Source: Pterobdella sp. o SKG-2022 (Eukaryota; Annelida; Clitellata; Hirudinida; Piscicolidae). From it: 64,000 nt of DNA. The position numbers and the translations under genes are program-made. The notes beneath the pieces are model-generated. The model was not told the DNA's origin and searched no databases. It saw nothing but the letters and a program-made list of their open reading frames with translations. Location: positions 5,487,895 to 5,551,894 of the forward strand of contig OZ038320.1 of assembly GCA_964035795.1 (NCBI GenBank), in the 5' to 3' direction. Of this stretch, positions 35,846-50,806 are shown one piece after another. The stretch's first letter is position 1. Every line of letters begins with the position of its first letter.

Positions 35846-38800
35846 TGAAAATAGATCATCAACCAGTGACATCACCACTATCGGCCCAAAGAGCTGATGA
35901 AAAATACATAAGAATGCCTTATTTATCCTCATTATGGTATACATTTAACTAATAACTCCACGTTACAGACGACACATTCAATTACCAGCTCTTTTTTGTA
36001 AATAATACCGACATATGGTCGATAAAATGTCCGCCATCACAAATATTATTTCCGAAATTGATAGTATTCAGACAGCGCTCAGCACATTACGTAGCAATGT
36101 TTTAGACTTTTTAAAGTCTGAGAAACCCTCGGTTTTCAAAAAAAGAGGGCGAAAACCGAAGACGACTACATCTTCAACATCTCAATCAGCAATCCATACT
36201 TCCTCGACCACTTTATCTTTATCTTTCTGTTCGACCATTCCATCTCTTTCAATTACTTCTCCTTCTACATTTCCTCCAGCTACCACTTTTTTCTCAACTA
36301 GCTTATCTTCAACCCCCTCTTCGACTAGTTCATCTCCTATTACTACTTCATTTTCATCAACCTCAACTTCAACAACTTCTTCAACTTCATCTACGAGCAA
36401 GACATCTTCAACCTCTTCACTTTCTGCTTCTACAACCATTTCATCTCTTAGTTCAATTAATAATTTTCTATCATTAATTTCCCTAGAATCATTCACACCA
36501 ACCAATTCAACCACATCTATTCTTACTACTAACTCATCTCAACCTACTTACAGCACTATCGTCAAATCAAAAAACATGCACACCCTCTCTCATCCATCCA
36601 CTAACAAAATTTCACACTCACTCCTCCCCATCCAACATAAAATCCTTTCTATTAAAAAAACCCCATCCATTATTAAATATTCCACCAAAGTTATCTCAAC
36701 CACAGGTGAGACTCCTAGTGAATTGAGCAGGAGATTGGTTTGGTCCATCAACTTTTCACAACAAGCCTTTAAATGTTTTTTTAAGCATGTTTGAGAGTCT
36801 ACTGATGCTGTTGTCTGGGAAGCTGACTCTGCTGATTCACTCAAGGAGGCCAAACTTTTCCTTTCTTCTCTTCCCAACATACGCCTTCATGACCCAGTTC
36901 TTTTGAACCCAAAAATCACCGTCTTGGGTCTACCAACATGAGTTACTAATTAGGAACTTGAAACCTCTTTTAATCTACTCTTTCCATCTGTTGATTCCAG
37001 CACTTTCCGTGCCTTTAGGCACAAGCCCAACGCACGAAACCCTTCTACTCGTGACTGGCTTATCCAAGTTCCAAGCAATGATTTCCCCATGCTGAACGAG
37101 TCCAAACATGTACATCTCCCTTTTGGTAGATTCCTTTTCCACTCTCGCATCCATCCAACTAGATGTCTGAATTGTCAGACTTATGGTCATTACATATCTA
37201 AGTGCCAAAATCCTAGAGTATGTGAGCATTGCGGCAAAGACCATTCGTCTGACAACTGCCCTAAAGCCTCTCCTTTCTTTTGTGTTTCCTGCTTTAAATC
37301 AAAGCGCTCTTGCCATGACCACGTCACAACATCCTCCTCTTGTCTCCTTTATAGACAACAAGTGCGACTCAAGATGGGACGTATGGCTTGGGAATCACGG
37401 TCAGCCTCTCATCCTAAAGTCCACAATGTACATTTGTCTACTAAATTCGCTCTCCTCAATCCTAGGTCTACTCGTAGTAAATCTTCTATTATACTCGATA
37501 CTATCCTTTCTCTTAAACTTGACATTATTGCTTTGACGGAAACTCGGATTCTTGAAAACGCAGACAATGTCACATAATATGACATTGTGCCTCATGGCTT
37601 TCATGTCTTGCACTCACACCGACTCATTGGTAAACGAGGTGGAGGTATTTGTGTAATTTCCAGAAACTCCATTAGATTGGATGCCATTAAATTCCCGTCC
37701 CACTCTTCTTTTGAATCATTGACAGCCAAAGTGTCTTTTTCGTCACACTGTTTCTATCGGTGATTTACCGTCCTCCAAACACCGACAATTTTATCGGCGA
37801 GCTCACGTCTCATCTCTATTTCCTTTATTCTCTTTCTTCAAATTTTATATTGGCTGGTGATTTCAACACCCCAAATTGTACGTCTCATGACAACCCGCTT
37901 AGTGCTCTTTTACGTGAGCTGGTCCAGCACAAAGATTTGCCCACCCACAGACTTGGTAACATCCTTGATCTCATCATTACTCCAAAACCTAACAGTCATC
38001 TCTTACAAGAAATCGGCAAAGAAACTTTTGACTCTGATCACTATCTTATTTTATGCAGTCTCAACCTCGCTCCTCTTCCCCTTCCTCCTCGCATTGTAAT
38101 TTCCCGCTCCTTTGAAAACTTTGATGATGCCGTCTTCGAGAAAGATCTCAGACATATCCATAACACACTAACTAATCTTTCTGATGTTCCAGTTGAAGAG
38201 TTTCTCACAACAATGAACAACTCTTTTCAATCACTTATCGACCACCATGCCCCTTTTCACACCCACATCTTTCGCCCCAGCAGTCACTCCCAGCACAAGC
38301 TATCCACTGACACCATTGCCGCCAAAATAAAAAGACGAAAACTTGAGAGAAAAATTTCTTTATTGTTAAGGTCATCCAAGCCTGTTCCAGCCATTCTTCT
38401 TGCTGCCCTCAAGGAATCTCGGAAGACTGCTCGCGCTCTCATCTTTGAAACCCGTGCTGATTATTTTAACAACATGCTTGCATCTGTCAAACCAAACTCG
38501 AAAGTTTTTTGGAAAACTGTCAACTCCATCCTACATAGATCCTCTTTCTCCGCCACGCAGCTCTTCAGAAGCTATCAATCTTGTGAATACCTTTAGTAGC
38601 TTTTTTAAAGAGAAGTTCGCTCTTATTCACAAATCTTTACCAACGTCCATTTTGCGCTGCACAGACCCTATTCTACCAGACAATCGAACACCACTCTCTT
38701 ATTTTTTATTTGTCAGTATTGAAGAAGTGAGTAGGCTAATTCGCTCTTTACCCAACAAATCTTCTGCATTAGACTTTATTCCCACATCCACTTTAAAACG

Positions 38801-40302
38801 CTTTTCTCACCTCTTTGCTCCAATAATTTCCAAACTTACCAACTTGTCTTTTTCACAAGCAATATTCCCCGCCTTCTTTAAAACAGCACTAGTTCTCCCT
38901 TTGCTTGAGAAAGGCAATTTGGACCCTACCATTCCTTTGAACTACCGCCCTATTTCTAACTTTAGCACCATTTTAAAAATTATCGAAAGACTCGTTCATT
39001 CCAGAATAACTTCTCACGTTTCATCATCTCCTAATTTTAATCCTTTCCAATCAGCATATCGCAAGCACCACTCAACAGAAACCACACTCTTACGCATCAC
39101 TGACAGTCTTCGCAACATCTACGCTACTGGACATGCGCCCGTTTTGGTTTCGCTAGACCTTTCTGCTGCTTTTGACACTCTCGATCACAATATCATAATT
39201 GATATTTTGAATAGACACTTCAATATTTCTGATCTCGCTCTTTCTTGGTTTTGCTCTTAACTTTCTCAACGTTCTCAGTTCGTTAAAATAGACAATTTCT
39301 TTTTTTCTCTTACATCACTCAACTCAGGCGTGCCGCAGGGTTCCGTTCTGGGACCAATCCTCTTCTCTCTTTATACATCACCCATGTGTAGCATTATTGT
39401 ACAGCACGAGTTCGCTAATGACATCACTCTTTTCACCGGAGTCTCTCACCCAGATCCTAGCTTCACTCTCCTTAAATTATCCAGTTGTCTTTCCGCTCTA
39501 AACTCCTGGTTTTCCCAAAGCCAACTGAAACTAAACCCTACTAAAAGTGAGATGATGTTTGTCGGCAGCTCTCGTTTTTTAGCAAAATACAATCTCCCTT
39601 CTGTGGTAACTCTCGACGGCACCACACTTCCTATAGCTTCCAAGCTCAAAATCTGTGTGTCACCTTAGATTCAAATTTGAACTTTGCTCACTTTATTTCT
39701 CAAATAATCCAATCTTCCAATTTCCATATCTATGCCATAAAACAAGTACGCAACTTCTTACATCTTTCCACTGCTAATGCCCTCTTTATCTCACTAGTTC
39801 TTTCCAGATTGGACTACTGTAATTCTCTCCTTTGCGGGCAGCCAAACTATCTTTTATACAAACTTCAAGCTCTCCAAAACCACGTGGCCAAGACGGTTCT
39901 TCAAGCTGATTATTTCAGCTCTTCCAGCGACTGTCTTGATCCTTTGCACTGGCTACCTGTCTCCCAAAGATGCAAGTTTAAATTACTTTGGCTCATTGCA
40001 TGCACTCTCAAGTTTGAGCAACCTGCTTATCTTTTTGATCTTTTGTCAATCAGACACACACGTCAACCACTCAGATCCTTGCACTTTGGTCTCCAGCTTC
40101 ATCAACCTGTTTCTTCAGGCTTGTTTACTAGTCGCTCTTTTTTTCACCAGGCTTCACGTCTGTGGAATTCACTTCCTTCTAACTTGCGCTCATCGCCTTC
40201 TCTCATGAACTTTCGCAAACTTTTGAAAACTCATTATACCTCTGAAGCAATCTTGAATTAATAACTGTGCGCTATAAAAATCTTAATAATAATAATAATA
40301 TA
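35846..40302 (+). mobile_element. CR1/L2-group LINE, nearly full length but inactive
   Basis: ORF1 begins at ATG 36015 with an AT-hook-like KKRGRKPK and a long Ser/Thr-rich region. It is interrupted by in-frame stops at 36792, 36939 and 36951, then continues in the same frame through three zinc knuckles (CLNCQTYGHYISKC, CEHCGKDHSSDNC, CVSCFKSKRSCHDH) and straight into an APE-type endonuclease (LTETRI, GDFNTP, SDHYLI) until a TAA at 37575. After a frame shift, endonuclease and reverse transcriptase follow (38400-39260, 39330-39668) with PQGSVLGPILFSLYTSP and FANDITLF. A C-terminal block ends at 40261 (SRLDYCNSLL, LHWLPV, RLWNSLPSNLRSSPS). The 3' tail is (TAA)n at about 40284-40302. The post-RT block is the one shared by CR1 and L2 elements. 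Bases 35846-36014 are probably its 5' leader; the true 5' end was not established. Confidence 0.9.
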
Positions 40303-41398
40303 TAACTGCCTTTTGATATTGTTAATATTATTATTGTTATTATTATTTTTATTTTTATTATAATTATTATTCTTTTATTGAGTATTTTATGATTTTTTAT
40401 TTTTATGAATAGTATTGATAAAACTGTCACATATTTCAATTATTGTTGTTATTCTATCATATATTCAATAAATACCCCTATTTATTAAATACTACCACCA
40501 ATAATAGCCATAATATATATAGATTAAAGAAAGACACTTGTTACATAGGGTTTGTTGAAACCCATTTTTCACGTGTGATAACTGTTTCTATGGTTATAAA
40601 ACGTATAATCTATTGCTATTGGTTGAAGTATTTTTTTACAAGCATATGATATAATATCACACAAGGGTTCATTGGTTGCTGATGGGTTTTGCAGCGAATT
40701 ACAAAGCTTCGTGTATCAATAGGCCTATATAGCATTTGGGTCAATTATAACCTATTGGCATTGGTTTTCGGATATCGTTTTATATTTATGTATATTGATT
40801 TTTATTAATTTGAATATAATTTTAAACTACTATATATATATCTATTAGTTGTTTTAATGATATTTTTTCAGGTTTTCATAACAGTAATAATCATCAGTAT
40901 TCATACATTATTAAAATTAAAAAAAATATTAGTATGAAATAAAAAATTTATATTTTAACACTATTAATCATATTAGTAACAATGACTTGTATTATTTCAA
41001 TGCTTGCGTGGTATCTGTGCCCCATATTGCGGCAGCTTAATACTGTTAACGTTTTAAGTGTTCCAATAGTATGGCCGCTCTTATTGTAGGCTATCTGTAC
41101 AATTTTGAATAACGTTGTGTCGCATTGTTATGTCTCAACGTGAAATACATTTATAAGAGGATAAAATTAACAATGTGAAATCTCAAAATAGGGGAAATAT
41201 GCAGTCTGGACTATTTTTAAATGGAACTCAAAGTTCTAGTTGGGATTGAGCTAATTGGATTTTATTATCACATACACTAGCAATAAGAACTCTGTTAACA
41301 GTCAAGAATAAATATTTAAAAACACATTTTCAATTTGAAGTCAACATTATTTTTTTATTTTATACAACTCTCCTAAAACTATATATTTTCCTGTGAAA

Positions 41399-41455
41399 CG
41401 TACCTATTGCGCAACCGAAACCCCAGCTAGAGACGACCTAATTTGTCGACTTACT
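41399..41455. repeat. Copy 2 of the AAACCCCA-core repeat
   Basis: Core TATTGCGCAACCGAAACCCC, then AGCTAGAGACGACCTAAT, matching the order of copy 1 (31988) and copy 3 (49203). Confidence 0.5.
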
Positions 41456-41683
41456 AATACAATGTCTATACTAATTTTAATTCTATTTCTTCAAGTTTCT
41501 TAAATTACTTCCCATGGACTGATAGCTGTTTAAAAGTTAAAACTAATGATTTATGAGTGTGATATTCTCAGCTCAATCGGATGTAAATTAATTCAACTGA
41601 CACGTTCAAAACTTGAAAAACTTCAAGACATGATTACACCTTATAAGCATTAAAAAGTATAAACAGCATAATTTTCAACTTTT

Positions 41684-41769
41684 ATTATCACTCGATAATG
41701 TAAGCTAGTCTTACGAAAAGCTTCGTGACTTTTTTAAATAAATACTTTGTGTTTGTTTACCATACTTTT
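41684..41769. repeat. Solo half of the foldback repeat
   Basis: Closely matches the right arm of the foldback at 53413-53494, from ATTATCACTCGATAATGTAA through ACGAAAAGCTTCGTG to CTTTGTGTTTG, with a handful of changes. No opposite arm is present here. Confidence 0.85.
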
Positions 41770-43237
41770 CAAGAAATAATTATATAAAACTTCTAAAAAT
41801 AGAAAATCATTACGCATTATTGCCGTGAAAAAGTATTTTCTATGTTTATAATTTATATATAAATGTTTGTGTGACAACTCATACGCTTGTAAACTGTCTA
41901 GTATATTTACATACTCTCTTGTATTACCCTATTGTATTTTTCAAAGTTTGTACATACATACTCTCTATAACCGCATTGAAATGTATACAATAAAATTAAT
42001 ATTTGAATCGTTACATTGGTATGTACATATTTACATAGATCTGAAGGTACGGGTATATATAGTATATGTATTTTTGTTATTTTTTTCGTGTCCGTGCATC
42101 CTTCTGAATTAAAACTCCAGGCTGAAAAATTAGCTTTGTTAAAATAAAACTTTTGTTTGCAATTATATTGATAGGGGTTCCAGTTTAGTATGAAATTTTA
42201 TTGAAAGTGATTTGGTTTATAGCTGCATTTAAATTCAACTTCCAATAAAAGATTCGTTCTTGTAATTATAGTTTTATCGGGTTTTCATTGTGTTTTTGAT
42301 CAAAATGACTGCGCTGGAAAACATTGAGTTGAAAAATAATTGAAGTGTTTGAGTTGAATTAATTGAAAGCTTTTGATTGGTTGAAACCCCGTGTAAGGTC
42401 AATTGAGGTTTTAAATTTATTTCATATTTGTTCAATTAATTAAAAATTATAGTGAAAAAATTGAAAAATAATAAAAATAATTTTGAAAAAATGAGATTAT
42501 ATATAACCATACTACATTGCCCTGCCGTGCTTTTCTCAGTAACTGAAGTTGACAACAGCCAGCCTAGTTTAATCACAATAATTAGGGTGTATTTAATAAC
42601 AGAGTAAATTTCCAAAACCTTCTATTCTTAGACAAATATTTATAAATTGTCAACCTTGGCTAAAATTCAAAGCTAAATCCTTGGACTATATACAGGCAGT
42701 TTCCCTAGCCGTTGTCAACTAAGATTACCCGCCAAATCGAATGAAAATGATACCAGACTAGCAGTCTGTCAATACTTATTGCCTACTATTATCCAGGTTA
42801 TAACAGGAAAGTGACATTCAACTATAAGCTTGGATGCAGCTTGAGTTTATGCTCAAAAAATAAAAAAGTACTAAAAAAAATGATAATAAAGAATTTATAA
42901 TGATATTAATGATAAAACTACGATGAGGATGATAATGAAATTATAACAATAACAGGAAGCCTACTAATTTTGAAGCAATAAAAGCAACAGAAATATATTA
43001 AAAAAAAACAAACCAATGCCTCACTTTTCTCAATTTTTCTTAGTTTTGAACCATTAATAGAACTATGGCTTTGAGTTATAATCTTTGTGATCTTTACTGA
43101 ATAAATATTTAAAATACTGACAATATTCGTATGCACCTCTGTTGCGCACTTGGCACTACGTAAATGCACATTTTTACTATTTTATAATATTATTATTATT
43201 CTCATTATTATCAATAGTTATAGTAGTATGGTAGTAC

Positions 43238-44064
<827 letters not shown>

Positions 44065-44595
44065 TTTTTACTAATTTTTCAATTCTTTTTTCCATATCAA
44101 TGAAAAAGCTAACTCCAGTAAATAAAACACAAAAATAAGTTCAATGGGGCGGTGCACATCCCTTTTTTTCAAAACCACATCATGAATTTTTGATGAATAA
44201 TCACACTCAGTAGTTTAATGGGTTAAGAAATTTTCAATAAACTCAAAATTTTCCAACAATAAAGTTGTTTGAATTGATTGGGTGATTAAACTCCTTTGAA
44301 CAATTCAATCTTATTGGTTATGATATAGTAATAAAAAATAATAATAACACCCTTATAATACATCAAAATAATGGATTATATAACTGAGTTGGTCAATGTT
44401 GGGTTATTCAAAAGAGAATCGTCACTAAAGTTTTTGGAAAACTTGAGTATAAAACGTAAAAAGTGCAAAAAGTCACATAAAACATTTTTCAACTTCGCAG
44501 GATGTATTAATGAAAATTATTTGTTTTTATAGATCCGCTTGACCTTGTATTATAATAATAAAGCCTTTTCAATTTTATTTCTTTTTTTCTATTTT

Positions 44596-44633
<38 letters not shown>

Positions 44634-47600
44634 CTCTTTCTCAATGATTGATAAGACTGTGCAAAAGCCTCAAAACTCACAATGAAATAAAAAAAACCAA
44701 ATTTAACTTTTAATTTGATTACTGCAAAATTTATTTGAATTTTTAGCTGAATGGGCTGAAAGAACATTTCTACTGTGAAATATTTGTAATAGCATTCATG
44801 GTCGTGGTTACATGTATAAAACATGATCTTAATAACGGATCACATGTTGGAAAGCAAATGAAACTTTTTTCAAATCTGGAAACGTCATGTTTTGAATTAA
44901 GATTTTAAAAAAATAAAAAGCTGGAGGTTATGAAAACAGGCGTTTTTGGAATCGTTTAAGTTAGCGCTTGAAAAGCAAATGTATCTTTTACAGCAAATAC
45001 ACAGTGTTTTAGAAAAATTTGGTCTTAAATTTCAAGTTTCTCAATTAGAAATTAATAAATTATCCACTCTAACAACAAAAAATTTGTTGAAGTAGAAACC
45101 AATATTGATAGGGGATTTTTCAAATATTTTTAAAACATTTTCAAAACAATAAACTCTTAAAAAAATTTCACTTCCTGTTCCACATGTCATACAAGGCAGC
45201 ATGGCTAATTTAGCATGTTTCACTGATGCTCAAACGCTGTAACTAAGCTTCGTTAAGATTTATATCATTTATCCAGGATTGATAATACATCGATTCATGC
45301 TCCCCGTCAATTATTTCTCAAGTCAATATTCGGTCAAAACCATAAATGATTTATTTTAAACAAGACTTTGAGACAATTTTTAAGTGTAACTAACGAAAAA
45401 TGAAATAATAATTATTTTCGTTTGAAAAATACTCTCGATAATAAGTTTTAAGTATAATGAGTACAAATATATATGAATAAATTATCACGTGCTCATATAA
45501 GTTACCCTACCAATCAAATCCATACAAGCATCTCCTCACTGCCTGAACACACTTCACCATGATTCTCCAAGTGGTGTTTCAACAATTAGATCACTGTATG
45601 ACCAACGAGTAAAAAATTGGTTTTGATCAAGTTTTTTTGATTCAGAAATAATCTTATTCCAATAAAAAGACTCAAAAGCTAGATCTAAAATATTTGAATA
45701 AAAATATTAGTCTGTACAACTAATACTTTCTCGGTTTTATTTAAAATATTCGTTTAAATAAATGTACACTAGAGGTCTATGAAAAATTTTACCGGAATAT
45801 TTACTGATCGAATCGAATGAAGGCGTTTCTATACATCACTACTCACTCAGTTGAGGGGTATTTCTTGATTGCCACATGAAAACTTAACCGATTCATTTTA
45901 AATGTGTCAAAAGTTTTAGATTTTCATCTTAGCATTTAATTAAACTCAAAATATTTTTTACTCAAATTTTTTAATATACTTTTAAAATAACTTTTCAAAG
46001 CTTTCCCACTGTTTCATATCAAAAGTTCCTTCCAGAACACCTTCAAAATTATGTTTGACATTATGCCCGATTCACTGTAGAAACTCGATTTTTGATAGCT
46101 TGATTTCTAATACTCTATATCATTATTTTAAAATTTTTATTCACATATGGAACCCATAAAAAACAATTAAAACAAAAAATTTTCACAACGACGTTACCAA
46201 AACACACACGGCCCTTCAACATTGAAAAATGCCTTCAAAATTCTAGACGCGTAACAAAAAGTTTTTCATTCCAAACTTGATATTTATTCAACTTTTATTT
46301 TTTTTTATCCGTTCCTCAATCTATTTTTGTTTTGCGACTCTACTGATTGGTAAGTATGGTTTCATTCAGGGTTCCTCCTTCTCTGTATGCCTGTTTATAC
46401 TTTTTTTCTTTGTATTCTTGAGTATGTTTGAATGTAGCTTCAGATGTATGCAAAGATATTTTCAATGTGTTTTTTTCTGGATATTTTTGAGTTTGTTTTG
46501 ATGTATGTGCGCGTATTTCTCAATAAAGGCAGAGGCTTTTTTGAAAAACCTAAAACATTGGTATTTGCTTAAATGTTTTTTAGGACAAGTTTGAATGTAT
46601 TATTATATATGTTTCGATGTGCTTTTAATCATATCTTTGAATGTTTTTAAAGTTTCCCACAAGCTCGTTCTTACATGTTTGATCACGTTAAATGCAATTG
46701 TAACTTCTGATGTATATATCTTTGAATGCCTTTCAATGTATGCTAGAAATATTCCAATGTTTTCAATATATATTTACTCCGTATCGCTGATTATCATTGT
46801 ATATGCAATATGTCTTGGTTAGTGTGGATGGCTCGCTAATTCTTTTTACGCCTACTTCGATATGTTTGGATGGATATCTAAATATCTTTCTGTATATTTT
46901 TTGAGTATCTTCAAGTTTAAGTATGTCTCAATGTGTGTAAATGGCTCAGTAACTTTTTTCAATTCTGCATCAATTTATTTGAATGGATCCTTGAATATGT
47001 TCCTATATCTGCCCAAGTATGCTTAGGTATACTTAAATTTCAATATCGAAATTTCTTTTTTTTCAAATATAATTACTTTTATTCCATTTTTAATAAAAGA
47101 GGATTGTGAAATAATTATAATAAGTTCTTTCTGTTTTTCTTATTTTTCCGTAATGATTCTTTTAGAGTTTTTACTGTTTTTTTTTTAGATTTTGATTATG
47201 TTTTTTAATTTTTTTTTTTGAATAAAATCTTTTATAGATTTTATAAATAAATATTATTAATTTTTTCAAAATTTTGCTGTATTTTCCGTTGTTATCCTTT
47301 TTCCTGTTTTTTTTTATATTCTTCGACAATACAAGAAACTGCAGCTAAGTCATAACTGACGTAAGCCAATTTGGAAATCTTGCTTTGAAGACTTTTAACA
47401 CTTCTTTTGTTTTTTTTTTGTATTAAAAATTTTCCCTAATATTTTTTCTGTTTTATTGATTTAAATATAATGTAAAATGCGGGTTTATGGCGGAGAACTT
47501 GAAAAATTCAAAACAGTTTTTTAACCCGAAATGCTTCAAATGCAAAATTCCTCATTTCAAATTTAAAAGGTTTTCACTGATTGGTTGTCTCCATCGGAGG

Positions 47601-50600
47601 TTTTCAGAGTTTGTGTATTTAAAAAAAATTTTGATTTTTATTTAACATATATAATTGTTGTTTTTGTCAATAAAAAAAAAATTTTTAAGCTCAGTTCTCC
47701 ACAGAACACATCTCCGGGTTGAACATTTGAACTGAAAACTCAATTCAAAGATTTATTACATATTAAAAATTTTTTTTAAAATAATGAACAAAATTATTAA
47801 ATGGTCATTAAAAGATTTGATTGGTGAAATGAAAAAAGCAGATAAATTGAACTAATTGAGTGGAAATTAGTTGAAAGCATATAATGTTATCATGAAACCA
47901 TATTTAACAGAGAATTGTCGAAATATTGATGAGTATATAATTATTTTGAAGTTTTCAATAATTATTTTCAAGTCGAAAATAGTTTGGGTGAATCAAATTC
48001 ACTTCAAATTTCATTTTGAGTTTTTTCTCGAAAACTTATCAGTATATTTTGCATATTGTTGCGTTTTTGGTGTAAAAAACTTACTTTAAAAAAAAACAAA
48101 ATTTGCGCAAAAAATAATTTTGAATAAATCATAATTTATTTTTTAAAAAATTTTTTGTCTAAAAACTACATCAGTTTAAAATGTAATTTTTTTCAAATTT
48201 ACAAATTGTTTTTAAAATTTATATATTAAGCTTTAAAAATTGGTGTTTTGGAACTTGTTTTTCATTTTCATATGCACTTTTGCATTTAAAACATTTATTC
48301 AGAAATTCAACTTCATAAGGCTTTCAAAAACGTCAGACTAGACATTATGTGATGTTTTTTGAGCCCAATTCACAATTATCATACCAAAATTGAGAAGTTT
48401 TTCAAAGAATATTAAAATCATTCATAAAATTTTTATATTTTTTCAATTTTTAATGCATTTATTGATCAACTTTTTGTTATTCTTAAATAATATTTTTGAT
48501 TTTCATGTTTCTTTCAAGCTGAAACTAATTAATTTTGAGTTTTGCATTGAATTCTCATTCTTTGCATAAATATGTACCTTCTCAACCAAATGGTAACAAA
48601 AACCTATCATACCACTGAATGTTTATTTCTTCAAATAAGGTTTTAATGACAATTCTAAGCACATCTTTCAAAAAAACTACGATTATTTTACATACAACTT
48701 TTAAATACTTCTTTTGTTAATAGTTTTCTTCAGATCTTTCAATACATTAGATTACTATGCTATGTACTATAGAAATCTACTTAGTCTACAAATAATTCAT
48801 CAAAACAGTTTAACATAGTTCTAACAAACTCATTTTTTAGAAATTTTATTCTGCGAATCATAGTTTTAATCTCATTTGATAAGTATTCCCTTATTATTTT
48901 CTATTATCATTTTCATTTTATAAACGAATATTTGCTTACTAACTAGCAATAGTGGTCGTCTTGTTCTTTTATGTTTTTTATTGGTGCTGGTACCCATAAT
49001 AAGCAGTTTTCTATGAAAATTGTCAACGTCATTTTACTTTTTTTCTAATATCAAAACCAGCGTTCACAGCATCACATTTCATGTATACTTATAAAAGTAC
49101 GGTTAATATTATATCTTTGCTCTTTTGGCTATTTTTCTCGTTAGTTTTTAATAGCGTTATTTTAAAATTACCCTTATGGTTTTCAATGAGAAGCATTCTG
49201 GGAAACTATTAATTGTGCAACAAAAACCCCAAATTATCACCTTATGATTCACTCTATTTAGTTATTTTACGATCAGTGGTTGAAAATTTGTAAAAGCTTT
49301 CACGAATCAAAACAAAATTTAAAAAATATTGAAAAATATTTATAATTACTCAAAACTGGTTCTTTTTTTTAAACTGAATATTTTTTCAAGCTAATAAATA
49401 TTTTTGCCTAAGACGTCACACTTTTAACAAAAGCTTTGTACTTTTCCAACAATTCAGTAATTTTGTCTTGGTTTATAAATTCCCTATAAAAGAAAACTTT
49501 TCAGCCATAAAACACATCGGTTTTATAACCACACTTCGAATAATGATCAAAGACTTTTTCATTTCTACAACATACCTGTGATTTTTGAAATCGTTCATTA
49601 CCAAAACCCTTTGACTATCTTCTAAGCCATACTAATAATAATCCAGAAATAATTATAATATAATTAGAAGTAGAAGACAAAAAAATATAAGATGAAAATA
49701 GTGTAAACAGTTTATGGGCAACATAATCGTGGATTTTGTTGAAAATCTTGCATACCATGATAGATTACAGTGATAAGAGTCTTAAATTTTATACCGTAGA
49801 AATGGTTACTAAGTACAATAAGAAACAGTGTATTTTTTACAGTATAGATTGAATTTGTTCAATATAACCCAATTCATGATTTTTAGTGTCTAGTCATTCG
49901 ATTCAGGGAAGTTTATTCTGGTGTGTTTTAAAAGTGGGTCGAAAGATAGACTTTTATATTAAGAAATTGAAATTGAATTTATTTGATGTTTTAGCATTGA
50001 AACTTGTCTGTATAATTCAAAACGGAATCAATCTAAAATAAATATTCCAAAAACGCTTTTAAAACAATAAAAACTTGCACCACTCCAAGTATTAAGCCTT
50101 CAAAAAACAGAAATAAAAGTCGAACTTTGAAACAAAAAGAATGTGGCATTTGAAAGGATTGCTCCGAATCATTAAATTACAAATTTTAAAAGTAAACATT
50201 ATGAAAGACGCTAGGGTTATTTCTGAAAATTTTTATATGTTTAAAAAGTTTAATTTTGCTTATAAATTTTTTCTTTCGTTAATTTCCAGTGTTTGAATTT
50301 ATTAGGTAATTTTTTATACACATAATAAAACAGAAGTAAAATAGAAATAAAGATATTAATAATATTAATAATAGAACTATATTCCAATATGAAGCTCAAC
50401 GTTAAAATATGGGGTTCATCAATCAAATCAAATTTTTAACTTGCCAAACGTTTAATAAAAAAACTCCATAAAAAAACTGCAAACAAAGATCATAGTTTAT
50501 TCAACTTTTGTTTGGTTCAAATAATTATTCTACCTTAATAACAACGGGGCTTAAATTTTGTGTTACTAATAGTGAAAATGTATTGATAAATATAACATAA

Positions 50601-50806
50601 ATTTTTTATAGGAATTAATTTTTCCATTTAAAAAAAAAGTTGCAATAGTTTTAGGTTTAAGTTTCAAATTTTTAGTTTTTATGAGCTTCCTTTTCATGAA
50701 ATGGAAATTAAAAAAAAATAAAACCATAGCCCACAAAAAAGTTAATTTATTTGAAGTTAAATGATCATATTGATAAACTTTATGGAATAATTTAGTTGCT
50801 TTTTAC
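44065..50806. other. Gene-poor AT-rich stretch on the 3' side of TOMM40 (minus)
   Basis: No coding exon could be recognised on either strand, although the remaining TOMM40 exons are expected in this direction. Noted: an AAT run at about 44599-44633; a T/G-biased zone at 46330-47040 with loosely recurring words of the TTTGAATGTAT and TTCAATGTATG kind, perhaps an old degenerate tandem repeat; and copy 3 of the AAACCCCA repeat. Confidence 0.45.
49203..49260. repeat. Copy 3 of the AAACCCCA-core repeat
   Basis: Contains AACTATTAATTGTGCAACAA followed by AAACCCCAAATTATCACCTT, in the same order as the copies at 31988 and 41399. Confidence 0.4.

Larger units (their letters stand above)
40303..43237. 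other. Gene-free AT-rich stretch
   Basis: No coding exon recognised. It holds the half foldback copy at 41684-41769 and copy 2 of the AAACCCCA-core repeat. A slightly less AT-rich block at about 42515-42840 shows no protein-like frame. Confidence 0.5.

Noticed and set aside
36182..36514. 110-codon acidic minus-strand ORF
   Set aside because: Antisense shadow of the Ser/Thr-rich part of the LINE ORF1.
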